Origin: Eleusine coracana subsp. coracana
Lineage: Eukaryota > Streptophyta > Magnoliopsida > Poales > Poaceae
Direction: 5' to 3'
DNA length: 64,000 nucleotides
Assembly: GCA_032690845.1 (NCBI GenBank)
Contig: CM064428.1
Coordinates: 20,248,001 to 20,312,000, forward strand
The translations under genes were made by a program, and so were the position numbers. Below, in pieces: positions 1-10,471 of the stretch (position 1 is its first letter; each line of letters starts with the position of its first letter). The notes under the pieces are model-generated. The model was given only the letters and a program-made list of their open reading frames with translations, had not been told where the DNA came from and ran no database searches.

Positions 1-1272
1 GCTCCGGCGCCTCCACCTCATCCACCACAAGATCGACATTGGCATCTTCGTCGAGCTCACCAACAGGATTACTTATTTCAATTTGATGAATTTGTGAGAA
101 ATCCGAATGATGACATTAGTGAGGCTCTCTTATACATTTATGATCTTGTATGTAGGATAAACTCTTTCAGGGGGCTACGGAGGATTGCACCACATGAAAT
201 GATTGACAAGCGCCTCATGCAAATCACAACTCATGAGAGAGGTTTCTTGGTTGAGGAGGTAATTAATAGAAGGCATGAGCTCTCAGTTGAGAGAGCAATG
301 GAGATGATACTTGTGCTCCACTCACAAGTAGGACACGTGTTTGAGCATGTCACCGACCTCTATGATCCTCCCCATTACTTCATCGACCTCGACAATGTGC
401 ACATGGGGGATGGGCATGGACAATGGAGGTATCGTGCTCCCCAACATCCTATACGGAGGAGAATTCAGGAAGGGATTGCAAGAATCCCTAATTATGAGGA
501 TGGTCTCATGGTTCGTCATGATGAGGTTAGTGCAAGTCAATTGAGCAATGCTTTGGATACTAACCCTTCTTCATGTAGTGCTTGTCTTATGGATACCACT
601 AGGGTCAACTACAAGAGTGGAGGTACTCACTGGACTCTTGACAGTGGGTGCACCCAACATATGACTGGGAAGCCAACCATGTTCACCAATGGTCAACTTT
701 GTAACATGGGACTCAAGTGCACATTTGATGAGGATGGTGCACTGTTTGAGAATGCGAAGAAAGGGCTAGTATTTCATGAAGTGAACATTAGAGATGAACC
801 AACGAGCAAACCTTTGAGGAACATGCCCGTGAGCGAGGTCTTACTCCATGATGGTGATATTGATGAGCCCTCTACTCGACCACCTCAACCAACCTCATCC
901 TACGAGGTACAAAAACCCACTCAAGATGCTAATGACACACCTTCCACATCCTCCCAAGATTCTATGAGAGTGCATCCACCTAGCCATGAGGAAAATGAAG
1001 AGAGAAGTGAGTCACAACCCTCTCCACATACTTCACCTCAAACTACTTCCCAAGGCTCTACACATAACATTCCCACATCCACTCCAAGCTCTAGTTCCAA
1101 GACAAGAAAGCATATGAGTGATTCCCCCACCTCATTGCAAATTCAAGACACTCATATCTCAAGAGAGCAAGCAATTCATGATGCACAAGATGCCTCACCT
1201 AGACCTCCTCCCACTCAAGAAGAAGGAGACCCCAAAGCCAAGTACAAGAAGAAGAGGTATTTCAACAAATAA
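1..1272 (+). pseudogene. Ty1/copia-like polyprotein remnant, open at the left edge
   Basis: One frame stays open from the first base to a TAA at 1270-1272, so the true start lies outside the window; no ATG start is implied. About 180 codons after position 94 there is HWTLDSGCTQHMTG, the Asp-Ser-Gly active-site neighbourhood of copia-type proteases. The last third is a Ser/Thr/Pro-rich low-complexity stretch ending in a Lys/Arg cluster, like the linker between integrase and RT in copia polyproteins. The first 150 codons match nothing I recognise. No integrase or RT motif follows, and the protease-like motif sits much too close to the linker, so this is an internally deleted or rearranged copy. 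Nothing suggests a host gene. The family call rests mainly on the protease motif. Confidence 0.5.
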
Positions 1273-1299
1273 AAGGGCAAAGGAAAAGACCTCAAGAAG

Positions 1300-1392
1300 A
1301 GGAGGATGCTTCACTTGGTGCAATTCATGATGCACAATAGGAGGATGCTTCACTTGGTGCAATTCATAATGCTCCAAGAAGGAGGATGCTTC
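1300..1392. repeat. Three-unit tandem repeat of 39-41 bp
   Basis: Units start at 1300, 1339 and 1380, each opening with AGGAGGATGCTTCACTTG. The first two share most of their length; the third is cut short. The repeat directly follows the stop of the copia-like frame, in the low-complexity linker part, and probably arose by slippage. Confidence 0.8.
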
Positions 1393-1398
1393 ACTTGA

Positions 1399-1668
1399 TC
1401 ACACACTAATGCGTGGTTCACCCGAAGTGCTTGGAGTAGAACTTGGGATGGCACTTGAGGTAGAGCTTGATGATGAACTTGGTGTAGGTCTTGATCCGAA
1501 GGAGTTGTAGAAGTTGTTGCAAGGCAATCTTGTGGAGGGATCAAAGAAGTTTGAGCTCGAAGCTACTTCTTTCCCTTTGCTTAAAGATGCTTCATTGTTT
1601 GCCTTGAATGGCTTCTTACCTGTCAAGCTTGCGGTGATCTCCTCATACTTGAAGAGTAGCCCGATCAC
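1399..1668 (-). other. Open minus-strand stretch, origin unknown
   Basis: A 90-codon minus-strand frame carries a Lys-rich part followed by a Ser-rich tail. I do not recognise it. It sits between the copia-like remnant and the antisense-gene fragment of element F and may be another retrotransposon scrap. It is listed only to account for the interval. Confidence 0.2.
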
Positions 1669-2233
1669 ATCATCAACAGCAAGATCACTCGGCTACAGAA
1701 GGAGCTGAAGGAGGCCGACTTGAAGATAGAGAAAGCCAAAAGCATCTCCAAATCCTTTAAATGTAATCTTGCCAGTAAGCCCTTCATTATTTCTTGCATT
1801 TGCTTGAATCAATGCTTGATCTTTCTGACCAAAAAAAAAAACTTCACTCGCAGCTCTATCTTACGGTGCTCGGAAGGCTTTGGATTATATTAATGCCAAC
1901 CGAGTGGAGCAGACTGGTCACTCCTTGGAGTACTTGCTGGAGCATGCGTCAGAAACCATTGCTTACAACACTCGACAAGTGGCGACCGAGGCCGGGAGTC
2001 AAGTTCTGGCAATTTGCAAATCTTGGTCTCCTACTCTGCCATTGGACAAGATTAAGGAGGGCTTCAACCCAGACTTGACAGACGACCAATGTCAGTTGCT
2101 CTTGGATTCCATGCTGGAAACTTCCCGAGCCTTGGTCGACAACATAGAAGTGGATCCGATCGTTCCTACTCCACCAGCAACTCCAGAGGTTGAGCTACGG
2201 GCTGATTCTTCTTCTCCTCCTAAGGAGCTATAA
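1669..2233 (+). pseudogene. 3' part of the antisense gene of Tat-like element F, with an intron
   Basis: The plus strand encodes a coiled-coil-like, Lys/Glu-rich segment (1669-1774), then a 79-bp interval with splice signals, then an open frame beginning LSYGARKALDYI and ending at TAA 2231-2233. The reading phase is kept across the inferred splice. The segment lies opposite F's pol on the minus strand and converges on it tail to tail. The same arrangement is seen for the antisense gene of element D. Extra antisense frames are known in Tat-lineage Ty3/gypsy elements. The 5' half, expected to carry the gypsy-type-transposon domain seen in D, is missing: the sequence switches to unrelated material near 1669. 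Product function is unknown. Confidence 0.55.
1775..1853 (+). other. Inferred 79-bp intron in F's antisense gene
   Basis: The donor GTAAGC follows CTTGCCA; the acceptor CTCGCAG precedes CTCTATCTTACG. Joining the flanks keeps one open frame, and the interval holds a poly-A run and stops that would otherwise break it. It is inferred from sequence only. Confidence 0.55.
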
Positions 2234-2769
2234 ATCCTGGAATGTTCAGAAAACATTAGTAGTATCTATGTATTGAAACAATGTTACCTGTATGTAAATT
2301 AGTTTCATGCTAAATAGCTTAGTAGACTAATAAAAATATCATAAGCATGTTGCTATCTTTTAAAGACAAAAATCATATCGGTCTGCCTTAACATATTAGG
2401 TTGTAACTCGTAACCGCGTAACAAACAAAGTCGACCAATCGACACATGACCTCTCGCACTTTGGCTTTGGGTTTAGTGTAGTGGTAGTCTGATGTGCAGT
2501 ATGAAGTGTATAACCATGATGTGTAGACGTTAGACCAAAAAAGTAAAGACCGTATCAAATAATGAGAAATAGGTCGGAAAGTAGTCCAAAACCAATATTT
2601 CATAAGGTTAGACAATGGTGGGACATTATTACTAGCCTCCTGGCTCGATTGTTTAATAAAATAAATTAAGTAATCGAGACAAATGTAGAATGAAAATCAT
2701 CAAAAAATCTTTCATTAAAAAGACCGAAGTTTCATTCATGAATAATGTATAAGTATACAAAAGAGTAAC
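2234..2769. other. Non-coding spacer between F's antisense gene and pol
   Basis: AT-rich sequence with no supportable gene. It lies between two convergent coding units of element F and presumably holds their 3' untranslated ends. I see no clear repeat or structural RNA. Confidence 0.4.
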
Positions 2770-4051
2770 TAAGTATAGAAACAACGTAGCTGATTTATAT
2801 TCCTGGAGTTTGGTATATCATCAATGTCTTTATACATCAGTTGGTAAGCCCCCGGCCGAGTGACTTCCTTTACCACATATGGTCCTTCCCACTTTGGAGA
2901 AAGTTTATGCTGTCTCTTTGTTGACTGTACTTGGCGCAGCACTAAATCTCCAACATGAAGTTGGCAACTGCGTATGTTTTTATCATAATATCAATGCAAA
3001 CCTTGTTGGTATAGTGCCGACTGAAACAGAGTGCGATCATGCAACTCCTCTGCTGCAATCAAATCAATCTTTGGTTCTCCTCAGAAAGCTTTTCATCGTA
3101 GGCTTGGACTCGTGCCGAAACAAGACTGACCTCGGTCGGCAGCATAGCCTCTAAGCCATAGACCAATAAGAAAGGTGACTGGCCAGTAGCACGACTGGTA
3201 TTTGTGCGAAGCCCCCAAAGAACTGAAGGCAATTCTTTGACCCACCGACCGGCATAAGGTTTAAGTCTATCAAATATCCGAGGCTTCAATCCTTGAAGAA
3301 TCATACTGTTGGCCCGTTCGACCTGCCCATTGCTTTGAGGATGAGCCACTGACGCAAAGTGGATTTTTATTCCCATCTCATCGGCAAAGTCATGGAACTC
3401 CAGTGATGTGAATTGAGTGCCATTATCAGTGATGATATCATGAGGAACCCCAAACCGAGTAAAAACATCTTTGACAAACTCAATCGCCTTCTTCGATGTT
3501 ATCTTGCCGATCGGCTTTGCTTCAATCCACTTGGTGAATTTGTCAATAGCAACAAACAAATAAGTGAACCCGCCTGGCGCTTTCTTGAAAGGACCGACAA
3601 TATCAAGCCTCCAGATAGCAAAAGCCCAAGTCAAAGGTATCATATGAAGTTGTTGTGAAGGCACATGTGTTTGTTGAGCGAAGAATTGACAACCTTCACA
3701 CTTCTGAACGACTTGGTGTGCATCTTCAACCGCTGTGGGCCAATAAAACCGTTGTTGGAAATCCTTGCTGACCAAAGTCTTAGAAGCTGCATGATTGCCA
3801 CATATTCCTGAATGAATTTCTTCCACCAACTTCTGGCCTTCTGGTATGGAAATGCATTGCATCAAGATGTTTGATCCTCCTCTTTTGTAGAGTTGATCTC
3901 CCACCAACAAATATCCTCGACATTGGGTTTTCAACCTTTGTTGCTCATTAGGATCCGAAGGCAGCATTCCCTTGTCCAAATATTGGATGAGTGGGTCGCG
4001 CCAGTTGGTCTCCGTGTTGTCATCACTAACAAGATCAGCAAAAATACTCAT
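2770..4051 (-). pseudogene. Integrase domain of element F
   Basis: The minus frame from 4051 runs 330 codons with an HHCC zinc-binding region (HSGICGNH ... CEGCQ) and a catalytic core with Asp in WRLDIVGPF, Asp in IITDNGTQF and Glu in NGQVERAN, so the D,D,E triad is present. A stop near 3059 cuts off the C-terminal part. That part can still be followed in fragments to about 2770, including a GPYVV-type stretch typical of gypsy integrase tails. This enzyme inserts element cDNA in the nucleus. The core looks intact, but the stop and the broken upstream domains make it non-functional as a polyprotein. Confidence 0.85.
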
Positions 4052-4765
4052 TAATAGATCCGATCAAGGAGAGATAGTGGGGAATCCAGGGTATGTAAGA
4101 AAACACCGGGTGGGACTTTAGACTGAGATGATCCTATCTTGGCCAATTCATCAGCCGCTTGGTTATTGTTCCGAAGAACATGTGTGAACTTCAATCCATC
4201 GAATTTGTCTTCGAGCTTCCTTACTTCTTGACAGTAAGCACTCATATTGTCATCTACACAGTTCCAATCCTTAGTGACCTAATTAATGACCAAAGCCGAG
4301 TCACCAAAGACGTCAAGACGCTTAATATCGAGTGATGTAGCAATGCGCAGACTGTGTAGGAGAGCTTCATACTCCGCAGCGTTATTAGACGCGTGAAACA
4401 TCACCTGAAGGACATAGCGAAGCTTCTCTTTTGTGGGTGAGATAAATACGACTCCTGCACCAGCTCCTGGTAATTGAAGAGATTCATCACAGTACATTTT
4501 CCAGTACTCGACTTCTTGAGCAGCAGGAGGATTTTGTCTACTCGGAAACAAAGACAGCCAACGCTTGTCCTTTAATTGCCGACCGAGGCACGAACGTAAT
4601 GGTATATTGACCAAGTTTGACTACCCACTTGGCAATCTTTCCTTCGGCTTCTCGATTGTGAAGCACCATGCCGAGTGTGAAGGAGGTCTGGACTTCAATT
4701 GGATGAGCTTGAAAATAATGCTTCAATTTCCTGGAGGTGATCAACAATGCATACAACAACTTCAA
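4051..4765 (-). pseudogene. RNase H domain of element F
   Basis: Minus-strand pieces show the RT/RNase H connection (KLKHYFQAHPI), then MYCDESLQ, NNAAEYEALL, FGDSALVIN and NNQAADELAK, which hold the expected acidic residues of gypsy RNase H. The usual Asp-Gly of the first motif is Asp-Glu here. A stop after GDSALVIN splits the domain near 4279. Its role is degradation of the RNA strand in RNA:DNA hybrids during reverse transcription. Confidence 0.8.
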
Positions 4766-5062
4766 GATCTATTGATATCTTGTTTTAGAGGCACTGAGGA
4801 CCTCACTGACAAAATATACCGGGTGTTGTACTTTTTGTATATGACCCTCTTCCTCTCGGTCGACTGTCAAAAGAGTACTCACAACCTGAGTTGTGGCCGA
4901 TATGTAAAGTTAAAGCTTTTCTCCCGGCTCCAGAGGCAGCAAGACTGGAATGCTACGGAGGTGAACCTTCAACTCGTCCAATGCCGACTGCGCCTCTGCT
5001 GTCCAAATGAAGTCATCCTGCTTTTTAAGCAATCAGAAAAGCGATAACCCCCTAACTCCTAG

Positions 5063-5866
5063 TTAGGAGATAAAGCGACTCAAGGATGCCATGCATCCGG
5101 TCAGCTTCTGAACATCCCTTTGAGAATTAGGTGGCCCCATATCAAGGATCGCCTTGATTTTATCCGGGTTAGCCTCTATACCTCGTTTTGAAATGACATA
5201 ACCAAGTTGCTTTCCTGAAGGAACCCCAAAAACACACTTCTTAGGATTCAGCTTCATCGAATAATGCCTTAGATTATCAAAGGTTTCTGCTAGGTCAGAA
5301 AGAACTTCTTCGATGTTCCGAGTCTTGACAACAATGTCATCAATATACGCTTCTGCATTTCGACCGATCTGAGTAGCAAGGCAGCATTGAATACCCCGTT
5401 GGTAAGTCGCGCCAGCGTTTTTCAGACCAAAGGGCATTGTGATATAGCAATAGGTGCCAAAGGGCGTTATAAAGAAAGTTTTAATCTGATCTTTGACTTT
5501 CAGTGGGATCTGGTGATAGCCTGAATAGGCATCCAGAAAGCTTAAAAGCTCGCACCCGGCTGTTGAGTCTATGATCTAATCAATACGAGGTAGAGCGAAG
5601 GGGTCTTTATGACAGACCTTGTTGAGATCGGTATAATCAACGCACATCCTCCACTCTTTATTCTTCTTAGGTACAAGGACTGGATTTGCTAACCAGTCAG
5701 GTTGATACACTTCCTTTATAAATTTAGCATCTAATAATCTAACTATCTCCTTCTTCATGGCGTCCTTGCGGTCTTGTGCAAATCTTCTAAGCCTCTGTCG
5801 AACGGGGGTAGCCCCAGGAGGCACCCTTAACTCATGCTCAATCTTTTCCCTAGGAACTCCCGTCAT
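5063..5866 (-). pseudogene. Reverse transcriptase domain of element F
   Basis: Two minus-strand frames give the RT. 5866-5576 covers the N-terminal part with KEVYQPDWLANPVLV and CVDYTDLNK. 5437-5063 covers MPFGLKNAGATYQ, the catalytic YIDDIVV and NPKKCVFGV. Between them, reading continues through DAYSGYHQI but meets a TAG after LPRID, where relatives have Gln; this fits a C-to-T change of CAG. YIDD is intact, but the polyprotein is interrupted. Confidence 0.85.
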
Positions 5867-6019
5867 GTCGGATGGCTTCTATGCTAAGATATCCCTATTT
5901 TCCTAGAGGAAAAGAGTGAGCACGAGTTCCTATTTCTCGTCGAGGTTGGCCCCTACATAAGTTACCTTATCAGGGTCTTCTGGATCGAGAATAATCTCCT
6001 TGGTCTGGATGTCATCCGT

Positions 6020-6661
6020 CTAGATCTTGTCCTTAGTGGGCTTCTTCACAGGGGCTGCCGCATCAGTCTGCTCCTCTATGCCGACTACCTTCTGGATCTC
6101 CTGCCGTTCAGATAGCATCAACTGCTTATTGGCCATCTCACAACCCTGTACATCGCAATCAAAAAAATTCCGAAGGTCATAGTGGAGGGAGATAATTCCA
6201 TTGGGGCCCGGCATCTTGAGGGTGAGATAGGGATAATGCGGTACTGCCATGAACTTAGCCATTGCCGGTCGACCGATGATAGCATGATATGCTGAGTTGA
6301 AATTGGCCACCTGGAAGAGAATGCGCTCAGTCCTGAAATTCTCAAGAGTCCCAAAAGTGACTGGCAGACTGATCTGTCCAATAGGAACCGAAGTCTTGCC
6401 GGGCACTATCCCATGAAAAGGTGATAAACTCGGCTGAAGGTCATTAACTGACAGACCGAGCTTTTGAAGAGTCTTGGTGAAGATTAAGTCCAAACTGCTT
6501 CCTCCATCAATGAGTACTTTATTGAACTTCACCTCCTTCATTGTGGCAGAAAGTACCAGCGGGTATTGACCCGGTTTAGGTAAGTGCTTGGGATGATCCG
6601 ACCGATCAAAAGTAATCGGAATTTCAGACCGCCTCATGAATTGAGGCATAGCTGGTTCCAC
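6020..6661 (-). pseudogene. Aspartic protease domain of element F
   Basis: A 213-codon minus frame has VLIDGGSSLDLIF, the active-site region in the D-G-G-S-S form usual for plant gypsy elements of this type. HAIIGRPAMAKFMAVPHY follows, which matches the second conserved part of the domain. A retained protease would cleave Gag-Pol. An in-frame TAG ends the frame before RT, so Pol would not be made from this copy. Confidence 0.8.
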
Positions 6662-6739
6662 AGAATTGATCTCCCATAGTTCTAGTTTCTGCTTGCGCTT
6701 GGATACAAAGGCATCCGGGCCCCTAAAGATGAAGTTGAC

Positions 6740-8622
6740 TTCCTTGCGAGGCTCCTAGAATTCTCCTGTATCGCCCTTATCGTCACCGTCCTTGGATTTG
6801 TCCTTGCCATTGCGTCTTGGAGGATCTTTCGCCACCTTGAGCGCAGCAGTCACAAAAACCATTCAATCGGTAACAATCCTTTGCTTTGTGGTTTCCCTTT
6901 GGGTGCTAGAGGCACGGGCCACTCGACAAATCATCCATGGTTGGTTGGTTCATCTGAGGATTCTTTTGAAATCGGTCGACCGTGTGAACCATGTTATCAG
7001 ACTTCCTTTTCTTGTCCTTCTTGGAGGACTCGGGCTTGTCCGACCGCTTCTCCTTGCCTTTTCCTCGGATGTCATCTAATGCCGACTCACCATATGCAAA
7101 CTTATCAGCGATCTCGAAGCACTCCTGAGCGGTCAACTTGAAGTCATGATTCCTCCGACCGATCTCTCGGACTAAGTCATCACTGTGGATTCCTCCTTGG
7201 AAGGCAACAATAATCTGTTGGTCCGGAAAATTGGGGATCTCAGTCTTCTTAGCGTAGAATTGCTTGATGTACTCACGAAGAGGCTCGTCAGTCTTCTGCT
7301 TGATCCGAGTGAGGTCGAAGTGGTTGCCCGGTCGATTGCAGGTAGATTGGTAGCTCTCAATAAGCTTCTTGTTGAGGTCTCACCAAGACATGATTGATTC
7401 CTCTGGAAGATATCTGAGCCATATTCGAACGGCTGGAACAAGGCAGACCGAAAGGTTATTAGCCATTACATAGGAATCACCTCCGGCCGATCGGATCGTC
7501 GTGCTATAGAGTTGCAGCCACTCTCAGGGATTGGTCTGACCATCATATTTTTCGATGGGGACCGGCTTGAATCCTTCCGGCCATCGAGCTATGCGAAGCC
7601 TGGGGACGTAAGCCTTGATGCCATCGATTTCATCATTAGTGGGGGTTGGCGACCGTCTATGCCGGTCTAGAGACGGAGTTGGGCGACGGTTGTGTCGTGG
7701 GCCGACATCATCATCACGGCAACGATGTCGATTGTCATCATCATCGTTGTTGCGCCGATCCTGATCATCTCGTCGACGTCAGTCATCACGGTTGTTTCTT
7801 GGAGGAGGGTCTCGACGGTCATCAGTCCTCCAATCGCGGCGTTCCTCCTCATAGCGTTGGTTGTCCCGAGCGCGTTCTTCATAGTGTGAGTTGATGGTAT
7901 CTCGTCGATCACGGATACTGAGAGAGCTTCTCAAATCTTCACGCCTATGCCGACCTCTTGAAGTTGCATGGCTAGAACTAATTACAGACTATGATCTATC
8001 CTTGGCAGCGTCCTGGGCTGCAGCATAGCCACCGTCTTCATCATCGCAGGGGTCTGATAATTTGCGTCGGCCATTAAGGTCTTGAGCAATGTTTTAGCTC
8101 TGGTGATGTTGTTCTAAGGGATGTCGTAGACTTTGACACCATCTACTTCAATATCTGGCTCCAAATCCAGTCGGTGTGTGTTGCGTGATCCGCACGAACC
8201 TCTGGGGGATTATCATCCTATTGGCCCTCTTCGGCCGGTTCTTCTGTATGGCCATCTTCTTCTTCATGACCATCTTCTGGGTCATCCTCCTCATCCTCGT
8301 CCCCTGAAGGATTTTCTTCTAAGTCAACCATGTTGACAGTAAGGGAATATGAATAGGTTGATCCAACCGAGCCCTCATCAAAGGGTCGAAACGACTTTGA
8401 GTCATTCTCTGAAGATGGATCTGCTTCTTCGAGTCCAAGTGGGACTAATATAGGGATCAGATCTGACGAACTCGGTGATCGTGCCATAGAGATGGTTATG
8501 GCCGAGTCGGACCTGTGGTTCTCCAGACATAGGGCCCCGTTGTCGCCGACCGTGAAGTCGAGCGATCCAAAGGAGATCTTGAAGTCTGGAGAGTACTGAA
8601 TGGTGAAAATTTTGGTCATCAT
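6740..8622 (-). pseudogene. Gag region of element F, broken
   Basis: The minus frame from the first likely ATG (8622) runs 134 codons to a stop at 8218 and ends in an acidic Glu/Asp-rich run. Further pieces around 7640-6906 show a gag core (WLRYLPEESIMSW, REYIKQFYAK) and a Lys-rich tail. Several stops and shifts separate the pieces. The longer upstream open frame starts inside the primer site, so I place the start at 8622. Gag would form the virus-like particle. Confidence 0.65.
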
Positions 8623-8651
8623 AGTCGATGGAGAATCCCGGCAAGCCTTGT

Positions 8652-8670
8652 CCCCTACCTGACGTGCCAA
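8652..8670 (-). other. Primer binding site of element F
   Basis: The minus strand reads TTGGCACGTCAGGTAGGGG directly after the 5' LTR. Element D has a close relative of this sequence at the same place. I do not assign the primer tRNA. Confidence 0.65.
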
Positions 8671-8671
8671 C

Positions 8672-9054
8672 TATCGATGCTTCAGATCAGCAGTAAATAT
8701 ATAGGGCTATGTCGAGACTAAGAACTATGATGGTAACACAAGACGCCGAGTTATACAGGTTCGGGCCCTCTCGATGAGAGTAAAAACTCTACGTTCTATG
8801 TTCTGTGGTTTGTATTGATTGTAATCTAATGTGTTTCATGTCCCTTGAGGGGGGTACCCTGCCGCCTTATATATCCCGGTCGGCAGGGGGTACATGAAGA
8901 GTCCTACTTGTAGTCTACAAGGTTTAACATAGAAAGTCTATCTCTAATTGCCTTGTGCTCCAAGCCGAGTCGGTTGGCTTCCTTGTTGATGAAGTACCCC
9001 GTCGGCTACTGACTTAGTCATATTTAGAGATACCCATATAGCAAGTATCCCACA
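8672..9054 (-). repeat. 5' LTR of element F, about 0.38 kb
   Basis: Reading the minus strand, the LTR seems to start TGTGGGATAC near 9054 and end just before the primer site. A TATATAAGG box lies at 8868-8874 (minus). The outer edge is inferred from the TG start only, because no second LTR copy is present for comparison. Confidence 0.55.
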
Positions 9055-9105
9055 ACGAGGCACTTCTCCATGGTCTGGGCATTGCCATATCGCTTGACAT
9101 TCAGT

Positions 9106-10148
9106 GTGTACATCTTTGGTGATTCTGCTCTGGTCATCAACCAAGTCACTAAGGATTGGAATTGCGTAGCCGACAACATGGCCACTTATTGTAAAGAGGT
9201 CCGAAAGCTGGAGAACAAATTTGATGAACTCAAGTTCACTCACATTCTTTGTGATAACAACCAAGCTGCTGATGAGCTAGCAAAAATGGGGTCATCAAGA
9301 TCGATGGTCCCGCCAAGAGTTTATCTCCACACCCTCGATAGTCCTATTGTCCAACCTCGACCATAAGTGTTGACGACTGATGTTGCTGATCCCGTAATGG
9401 ATAAAGACATGAAGACCGACTGGCACGACCCAGTCGTTCAATTTTTGAAAAAGGGTATGCTGCCTACGGATCCTTATGAGCAACAAAGGTTGAAGGCACG
9501 AAGTCGGGTGTATTTGATGGTGGACGATTTGCTTTATCGTAGAGGAGGATCAAACATTTTGATGCGGTGCAAAGGCAAGGAGTTGATGGCATAAATTCAT
9601 GCAGGAGCATGCGGTAATCACGCGGCGTCTAAGACTTTGGTCGGCAAAGCTTTCCGGCAAGGGTTCTACTGGCCCACGGCGATTGAAGACACACACCAGG
9701 TCGTTCGGACAAGTGAGGACTGTCAATTCTTCACTCAACAAACGCATGTGCCTTCGCAACAACTTCAGATGATACCTATGACTTGGCCCTTTGCAGTCTG
9801 GGGGCTTGACACTGTCGGTCCTTTCAAGAAAGCACTAGTCGGGTTTACTCATTTGTTTGTTGCCATTGACAAGTTCACCAAGTTGATTGAAGCAAAGCCG
9901 ATCGGCAAGATTACTTCAAAGAAGGCGGTCAAGTTTGTCAGAGAGGTCTTCACTCGGTTTGGAGTTCCTCACAATATCATCACCGACAATGGTACTTAGT
10001 TTACATCTGAGGAATTCCGTGACTTTGCTGACAAGATGGGAATAAAAATCCACTTTGCATTGTTGGCTCATCCTCAAAGAAACGGGCAGGTCGAACGGGT
10101 CAACGGTATGATTCTTCAGGGGTTGAAGCCTCGGATTTTTGATAGACT
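9106..10148 (+). pseudogene. Fragment G: RNase H end and integrase of a Tat-like element
   Basis: The plus strand carries FGDSALVINQVTKDW and NNQAADELAKMG (RNase H end), then an integrase with GNHAASKTLV, VWGLDTVGPF, IITDNGT and NGQVERVNG. It is the same family as element F but in opposite orientation. Damage includes stops near 9592 and 9997 and loss of the first Cys of the zinc-binding CxxC (TSEDC where F has KCEGC). Homology ends abruptly after IFDRL near 10148, where the tail of element B begins. It is a truncated, dead copy. Confidence 0.8.
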
Positions 10149-10471
10149 CCATCTCCCTATTAGTGTTTTGATTCAATTTTCTCGGAGTTAAAATGATAAA
10201 ATCAACTAAGAAAATTAAAATCAACCTTATGATGTCTCCACTTATATTGAAATTTTCCATGGTTGGCATGCATGCTCCTTATTCCTAACATTTATACCAA
10301 TACTAGTGGAAAATATTTATAGGGAGCGCATGTTACCTAAGTTATTGATTAGTGTGATATGGTTTTACTATGCGATTCTTGCTCTCTTTTTGCATAAAGT
10401 ACTTAGGATTTATTTTTAAAAAGATATAAATTTTAGTGCTTACTCCTCAATGATAAAAAGTGAAATCCTAC
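10149..10471 (+). mobile_element. Element B, first piece: internal 3' region
   Basis: Non-coding sequence alignable by eye to element C's internal region near 27,790-28,100 (shared phrases include GCATGCTCCTTATTCCTA-like text and CTCCTCAATGAT). It is 5'-truncated at the junction with G and interrupted at CCTAC by element A. The rest of B continues at 19,822. Confidence 0.65.
10467..10471. repeat. Left target-site duplication of element A (CCTAC)
   Basis: CCTAC precedes the left LTR, and the same five bases follow the right LTR at 19,822-19,826. Confidence 0.9.

Larger units (their letters stand above)
1669..9054 (-). mobile_element. Element F: 3'-truncated, decayed Tat-like Ty3/gypsy retrotransposon
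   Basis: On the minus strand the order is 5' LTR (9054-8672), primer site, gag, DGGSS protease, RT with YIDD, RNase H, integrase, then a spacer and an opposed antisense gene. Protease-RT-RNase H-integrase order is Ty3/gypsy. The antisense gene and the long 3' region suggest the Tat lineage. No 3' LTR is visible. Several in-frame stops and frameshifts separate the domains, so this copy is dead. No left target-site duplication can be identified because the left end is lost. Confidence 0.75.

Noticed and set aside
94..1272. 392-codon frame as a host gene
   Set aside because: The frame is open to the window edge, holds a copia-type protease motif and low-complexity linker, and lies among retrotransposon remains.
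1300..1392. CRISPR-like array
   Set aside because: Only three adjacent imperfect units with no spacers, in a plant genome.
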